DNA from: Blastocatellia bacterium
Lineage (GTDB): Bacteria; Acidobacteriota; Blastocatellia; HR10; J050
Length of the DNA: 35,704 bases
Assembly (NCBI GenBank): GCA_025054955.1
Contig: JANWZE010000064.1
Coordinates: 1-35,704 of the forward strand
Reading direction: 5' to 3'
The notes beneath the pieces were generated by a model, which was not told the origin of the DNA, searched no databases, and saw nothing but the letters and a program-made list of their open reading frames with translations. The translations under genes and the position numbers were made by a program. How positions within the stretch are numbered: the stretch's first letter is position 1; each line of letters starts with the position of its first letter. This document shows positions 31,161-35,704 of this stretch, in pieces.

Positions 31161-34100
31161 ATGTTGGGTAGAGTCAAACTCTTCATGTTCATCGCCGTGT
31201 TAGCGGTTGCTCCGTGCTCAACGCTGGCACAAGCGGAAACTCCCAAGCAAGAAACTATTGGGTACGACTCAGAAACGTTTGCCGGACTCGACGCACGTAA
31301 CATCGGCCCGGCCGTGATGAGTGGACGGATTGCCGCCTTGGACGCGATCGTTGAAAAAGGCCGATTGACGATCTACGTTGGGTCAGCCAGCGGCGGTGTG
31401 TGGAAGTCGGTTAACGGCGGCACAACATTCAAGCCGGTATTCGACAAGCACACGCAATCCATCGGCGCCGTGGCGATTGACCGGCGCAATCCCAAGATCG
31501 TATGGGTTGGCACCGGCGAGTCATGGGTGCGCAATAGCGTCTCGGTCGGCACAGGCGTGTATAAAACAACTGATGGCGGCGAGACGTGGCAGTTCGTCGG
31601 GTTGAAGGATTCGGAACGAATCGCCAGCATTGTCATTGACCCTAACGATAGCCAGACGGTCTACGTGGCAGCTACGGGAGCGCTGTGGAACGCTCATCCG
31701 GAACGCGGCGTGTTCAAAACGAGCGATGGCGGCAAGACATGGAAGAAAGTGCTCTATGTTAACGAAGACACCGGGTGCGCATCATTGGCGATTGATCCAC
31801 AAGATGGCAAAATCCTATATGCCGCGATGTGGCAATTTCGACGCAAGGCATACACGTTCACTTCGGGCGGGCCCGGCAGTGGACTCTACAAAAGCGTGGA
31901 TGGCGGCGAGACGTGGAGGAAATTGACGAAGGGATTGCCGGAAGGCGATCTGGGCCGAATCGGCATCGCCGTAGCGCCCTCTCGCCCCAGCGTCTTGTAT
32001 GCCGCCGTCGAGGCCAAACAGAGCGGCTTCTTTCGCTCCGATGATTTGGGTGAGACATGGACGCGCGTCAATTCTGGACAGAACGTTATCGGGCGGCCAT
32101 TCTACTTCGCGTATGTGGTGGTTGATCCCAACGATTACAATCGCGTTTACAAGCCCGATTTCAGCCTTGCCGTCAGCAATGATGGCGGCAAAACATTTAG
32201 CACGATTGGCGGCAGCGTGCACAGCGATTGGCACGCCTTGTGGGTGAACCCGGCCAATTCGGATCATCTGATTGCTGGCACTGATGGCGGATTGTATATC
32301 TCTGAAGATCGCGGCAATCACTGGCGATTCGTGCAGAACCTGCCGCTGTCGCAGTTCTATCGTGTCAGCTACGACATGCAACAGCCTTACAACGTCTACG
32401 GCGGCTTGCAGGATAACAGCTCATGGTATGGACCGTCGCGAGCGATTAGCGGGATTCAGAATCGTCACTGGAGAAGCGTCTACGGCGGCGATGGCTTCTG
32501 GGTGTTCGTTGATCCCACCGATGAGGATTATATCTACGCTGAATATCAAGGCGGGCAACTGGCGCGGATCAACCGACACACGCTGGAGACCAAACGGATC
32601 AAGCCGTTGCCTGAAGCCGGCGAGCCGAAGTTTCGCTTCAACTGGAATGCGCCGATCCATTTCAGCCAGCATCAACGCGGCACGCTCTACTTCGGTGCGC
32701 AGTACCTCTTCCGCTCCAAAGATCGAGGCGATTCCTGGGAACGCATCTCGCCCGATTTGACGACGAACGATCCGGAGAAACAAAAACAAGAAGAGTCCGG
32801 CGGACTGACCATTGATAATTCGACAGCAGAAAATCATTGCACTATTTATACAATCAGTGAGTCACCCAGGAATGGCAACATCATCTGGGTGGGAACAGAC
32901 GATGGGAATCTGCAAATCACGCGCGATGGGGGGAAAACCTGGCGAAATGTCGTGGGCAACGTGCCCGGCTTGCCACCGCACACCTGGGTATCGTGGGTCG
33001 AGGCCAGCCGCTTTGACGAAGCCACAGCCTATGCAACATTCGACGGCCACATGAACGGTGACATGAAAACCTATGTGTACAAAACCACCGACTATGGGGC
33101 AACCTGGCAATCACTGACGAGCGGGGAGCTGAGCGGCTATGCGCACGTCATCCGAGAAGACTTGGTGGTCAAAGGCCTGTTATTTCTCGGCACGGAGTTC
33201 GGTTTGTTTATCTCGCTTGACGGTGGTCGGCAGTGGGCGCGGTTCACCGGCGGCAATTTTCCGCCCGTGGCCGTGCGCGACATCGCCATTCATCCACGCG
33301 AATCGGACCTGATCCTGGCTACGCATGGTCGAGGCATCTGGATCATTGATGACATCACCCCGTTGCGCGCGTTGACGCCAGAGCTGTTGGCGCAAGAGGC
33401 TACGTTCGTTGACGCGCGGCCGTCGGTCATGACGATCCCGGCTTCCGAATTCGGCTTCTATGGCGATGCTGAGTTCACGGGCCGTTCTGCTCCTGAAAAC
33501 GCCGTCATCACCTACTACCAGAAAAAACGGCATATCTTCGGCGACCTGAAATTCGAAATCTATGACTCATCAGGGCGGTTGATCTCAACGATTGCCGGTA
33601 ATAAGCGGCGTGGGTTGAATCGCGTCGAGTGGCCGATGCGATTGAAGCCGCCAAAAGTGCCGCCTGCTGCCGGCCTTGTGCCGAACTTCTTCTCGCTGGT
33701 CGGCCCGCGCGTGCTCGATGGCGTTTACACCGTCAAGATGATCAAAGACAAACAGACCTACACAACCCAGTTGACACTTGTGCCCGACCCGCGCTCGACG
33801 CACAGTCGAGAAGACCGCCTGGCACAGTATGAGTTGGTGATGAAACTTTACGACCTGCTAGGCCGACTCACCTATGTTGTCGAAACTATCACGCAGGCGC
33901 GCGAGCAAGCCCGCGAGCGTGCAAACAAGCTGCCGGCGACGGACCCGCTGCGAAAACGCTTAGAAGAATTGACCAAATCGGTGGAAGCGATCCGCGCCAA
34001 ACTGGTAGCCACCAGGGAAGGCGGCGGCATCACGGGCGAGCAAAAACTGCGAGAACGTCTGGGCGATCTGTATGGCAACGTCAATGGCTATGAAGGACGT

Positions 34101-34283
34101 CCCACGCAATCGCAGGTCAGGCATGCGGCAGCCTTGGAGAAAGAGCTGGACGCCGTTGTGGCTGAGTTTGACGCCGTGATCACAAAGGAACTGTTGCCGA
34201 TTAACGCGGCACTGGAAAAGAAAAAACTCGACCCCATCAAGCTGATGACCAAAGCTGAATGGGAGAACCAACAGGAGAAGTGA
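31161..34283 (+). CDS. Secreted VPS10/sortilin-type BNR beta-propeller protein
   Basis: This 1040-aa protein has a signal peptide (MLGRVKLFMFIAVLAVAPCSTLAQA). A long propeller (about 35-740) is rich in Asp-box/BNR motifs such as VYKTTDGGETWQFV, VFKTSDGGKTWKKV, LYKSVDGGETWRKL, FFRSDDLGETWTRV and LYISEDRGNHWRF. The C-terminal part has a beta domain (about 780-880; FEIYDSSGRLIST) and a coiled-coil-like helical tail (about 890-1040; ETITQAREQARERANKL). The family is annotated as glycosyl hydrolase or sortilin-like, but no catalytic residues for a glycosidase are evident to me. Acidobacteriota carry many such proteins, often thought to be surface binding or chaperone modules. GGGAGGAAG upstream supports the start. 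An acyl-CoA dehydrogenase starts one base after its stop. Confidence 0.87.
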   Translation: MLGRVKLFMFIAVLAVAPCSTLAQAETPKQETIGYDSETFAGLDARNIGPAVMSGRIAALDAIVEKGRLTIYVGSASGGVWKSVNGGTTFKPVFDKHTQSIGAVAIDRRNPKIVWVGTGESWVRNSVSVGTGVYKTTDGGETWQFVGLKDSERIASIVIDPNDSQTVYVAATGALWNAHPERGVFKTSDGGKTWKKVLYVNEDTGCASLAIDPQDGKILYAAMWQFRRKAYTFTSGGPGSGLYKSVDGGETWRKLTKGLPEGDLGRIGIAVAPSRPSVLYAAVEAKQSGFFRSDDLGETWTRVNSGQNVIGRPFYFAYVVVDPNDYNRVYKPDFSLAVSNDGGKTFSTIGGSVHSDWHALWVNPANSDHLIAGTDGGLYISEDRGNHWRFVQNLPLSQFYRVSYDMQQPYNVYGGLQDNSSWYGPSRAISGIQNRHWRSVYGGDGFWVFVDPTDEDYIYAEYQGGQLARINRHTLETKRIKPLPEAGEPKFRFNWNAPIHFSQHQRGTLYFGAQYLFRSKDRGDSWERISPDLTTNDPEKQKQEESGGLTIDNSTAENHCTIYTISESPRNGNIIWVGTDDGNLQITRDGGKTWRNVVGNVPGLPPHTWVSWVEASRFDEATAYATFDGHMNGDMKTYVYKTTDYGATWQSLTSGELSGYAHVIREDLVVKGLLFLGTEFGLFISLDGGRQWARFTGGNFPPVAVRDIAIHPRESDLILATHGRGIWIIDDITPLRALTPELLAQEATFVDARPSVMTIPASEFGFYGDAEFTGRSAPENAVITYYQKKRHIFGDLKFEIYDSSGRLISTIAGNKRRGLNRVEWPMRLKPPKVPPAAGLVPNFFSLVGPRVLDGVYTVKMIKDKQTYTTQLTLVPDPRSTHSREDRLAQYELVMKLYDLLGRLTYVVETITQAREQARERANKLPATDPLRKRLEELTKSVEAIRAKLVATREGGGITGEQKLRERLGDLYGNVNGYEGRPTQSQVRHAAALEKELDAVVAEFDAVITKELLPINAALEKKKLDPIKLMTKAEWENQQEK

Positions 34284-34284
34284 T

Positions 34285-35430
34285 ATGGTTGATTTCAGGT
34301 TAACCGATGAACAGCAAGCCATTCAAAAACTCGCTCATGAATTTGCCGTCAAAGAAATTGTTCCGGTCGCTGCTGAGTACGATCAGACAGCCAAGTTCCC
34401 GTGGCCGATTGTGGAGAAAGCCTATGACGTCGGCCTCATGAATTTGAATATCCCTGAAGAATACGGCGGCGCCGGTCTGGGCCTACTTGAAGAATGTCTG
34501 GTCGCCGAAGAGTTATCGTGGGGCTGCGCGGGCATCAACGGCGCCATTGGCTTGAATGCGCTGGCGGCGCTGCCGTTGCTGATTGCCGGCGACGAGACGC
34601 AGAAGAAAACTTATCTCTCGCGCTTAGCGCGTGAGCGACAGATGGCTGCGTATGCTGTCACTGAGCCGGCCGTCGGTTCTGATGTCGCCAACTTACAAAC
34701 GACAGCCGTGCGCTACGGCGATGAGTACGTCATCACCGGAACAAAAAATTTCATCACCAACGCCTCGGTCGCCAACTTCTATATCGTCTTTGCGCGCACT
34801 GACAAGACGAGCCGGCATCAGGGCATCAGCGCGTTCATTGTGGAACGGGAGTGGGCTGGTGTGATGCCCGGTCGCAAAGATGACAAGATGGGACAGCGGG
34901 CGTCAGACACGGCGCAACTGATCCTGGAAGAAGTCAGAGTACCCAAGGCGAACCGGCTTGGTCAGGAAGGCGACGGCTTCAAGATTGCCATGCAGGTTTT
35001 TGATAAATCGCGCCCTGGCGTGGCGGCCAATGCTGTGGGCTGCGCGCGGCGCGCGATGGAACTTGCGCTGGCCTACGCGACCGAGCGGCAGGCATTTGGC
35101 GTGCCGATCATCCAGCACGAGGGCATCAGCTTCAAGATTGCCCAGATGGCGATGGAGATTGCAGCCGCTCGTCATCTGACCTGGCACGCTGCATGGCTGA
35201 TTGATCAAGGCCTGCCGGCCACGCTGGAAGCTTCGTATGCAAAATGTTTCGCCGCCGATATGGTCATGCGCGTGACCACAGAAGCCGTGCAAGTGTTCGG
35301 CGGATATGGTTACATCAAGGAGTACCCGGTCGAAAAATTGATGCGCGACGCCAAAGTGTTTCAGATTTACGAAGGCACGTCAGAAATTCAGCGCGTGATC
35401 ATCGCCCGCGAGTTGGTCAAACGGCGATAG
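34285..35430 (+). CDS. Acyl-CoA dehydrogenase
   Basis: This 381-aa FAD enzyme oxidises acyl-CoA to the trans-2-enoyl-CoA in the cytosol. The family order is intact: N-terminal helices (DFRLTDEQQAIQKLAHEFA), the middle flavin domain (AYAVTEPAVGSDVANLQTTA, ITGTKNFITNA) and the C-terminal helices (GVPIIQHEGISFKIAQMA, VQVFGGYGYIKEYPVEKLMRDAK). The catalytic base is Glu363 in IYEGTSEIQ. Length and motifs fit a short-chain or general acyl-CoA dehydrogenase. The chain length preferred cannot be read. ATG follows the VPS10-like stop by one base, with AGGAG inside that gene, so the two are co-translated. Confidence 0.95.
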   Translation: MVDFRLTDEQQAIQKLAHEFAVKEIVPVAAEYDQTAKFPWPIVEKAYDVGLMNLNIPEEYGGAGLGLLEECLVAEELSWGCAGINGAIGLNALAALPLLIAGDETQKKTYLSRLARERQMAAYAVTEPAVGSDVANLQTTAVRYGDEYVITGTKNFITNASVANFYIVFARTDKTSRHQGISAFIVEREWAGVMPGRKDDKMGQRASDTAQLILEEVRVPKANRLGQEGDGFKIAMQVFDKSRPGVAANAVGCARRAMELALAYATERQAFGVPIIQHEGISFKIAQMAMEIAAARHLTWHAAWLIDQGLPATLEASYAKCFAADMVMRVTTEAVQVFGGYGYIKEYPVEKLMRDAKVFQIYEGTSEIQRVIIARELVKRR

Positions 35431-35446
35431 CAACGGATGTGATTGG

Positions 35447-35541
35447 CCAATGGCTGACTCACGCACGGACGGCAGAAAACAGTTAAGATGCTCGGTTGTT
35501 GATCAGTCATTGACCAATGGCTGACTCACGCACGGACGGCA
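35447..35541. repeat. Pair of identical 28-bp direct repeats
   Basis: Copies at 35447-35474 and 35514-35541 start CCAATGGCTGACTCACGCAC and end GGACGGCA, 67 bases apart. They lie just after the acyl-CoA dehydrogenase stop. Only two copies are seen and the spacer is ordinary, so it is not a CRISPR. Confidence 0.8.
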
Positions 35542-35587
35542 TGATACCAATCGTGGAAAAGGACCGTGTTTGTGGAGCCAAAAAGCA

Positions 35588-35704
35588 GGAATCGCCCATG
35601 AGCTGACGCGCGCCACGAAGGATGAAAAGACAATTCTTTCGTGAGCTTCGTGTGTTTGGTGGGCTATTTTCAGAGGAATCGCTCATGTGCTATCGCACAC
35701 CACG
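35588..35704. repeat. 87-bp repeat family, right-edge copy, cut by window end
   Basis: GGAATCGCCCATGAGC at 35588 and GGAATCGCTCATGTGC at 35675 repeat at 87 bases, with GGGCTATTTTCAGA between. This matches the tandem array at 29590-29776. The array probably continues beyond the window. Confidence 0.7.

Overview
The window looks like a chromosomal piece of an Acidobacteriota genome, probably a Blastocatellia-type lineage. The reasons are two very long Oar-like TonB-dependent receptors with an N-terminal carboxypeptidase-regulatory domain, a tricorn-type S41 protease with a WD40-like propeller, a sortilin/VPS10-type BNR propeller, a DUF3471-tailed serine hydrolase, and many short palindromic repeats between genes. 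This placement is inference from gene content. No rRNA or marker phylogeny is available.

Layout. 1-4.9 kb (+): an Oar-like receptor followed by a secreted propeller-like protein, separated by a 70-base stem-loop. 5.0-7.0 kb (-): a secreted ComEC-like metallo-beta-lactamase-fold protein. 7.3-12.5 kb (-): a compact tyrosine/homogentisate operon, hppD-hmgA-unknown-fahA, with a Yip1-like membrane protein gene behind it. The unknown 308-aa gene overlaps both neighbours by ATGA and occupies the slot where maleylacetoacetate isomerase is needed. No GST-type isomerase is in the window. A perfect 21-bp palindrome lies upstream of hppD. 12.8 kb (+): tRNA-Ala(GGC) with a clear promoter. 12.9-13.4 kb: a cluster of small repeats, including two copies of a MITE-like element. 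13.4-18.6 kb (-): a tricorn-like protease and a beta-lactamase-like serine hydrolase in one operon. 18.8-22.7 kb (-): a second Oar-like receptor, divergent from an RpiR/SIS regulator (22.9-23.9 kb, +). A palindrome in the shared promoter is a likely operator.

23.9-27.5 kb is a decayed accessory island: a DUF3883 helicase C-terminal remnant, an intact two-gene AAA ATPase plus putative TOPRIM-like protein, a DUF1016/YhcG-type nuclease pseudogene interrupted by a MITE-like element 100/101 identical in its core to the copy at 13.3 kb, and a truncated GxxExxY gene. This is the most defence-like part of the window. 27.7-29.5 kb (+): rluE, overlapped by ATGA with a YkgJ-type cysteine-cluster protein that starts with about 12 heptapeptide repeats encoded by a 21-bp minisatellite. 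29.6-30.0 kb holds an 87/88-bp tandem repeat that reappears at the right edge of the window. 30.1-35.4 kb (+): a LolA-like periplasmic protein, a large VPS10/BNR propeller, and an acyl-CoA dehydrogenase one base behind it.

Functionally the window combines outer-membrane uptake and secreted protein or peptide breakdown (receptors, tricorn, serine hydrolase) with aromatic amino-acid catabolism to fumarate and acetoacetate. The strongest leads are the unknown gene inside the homogentisate operon, the ATPase/TOPRIM-like pair in the decayed island, and the heptad-repeat YkgJ protein.
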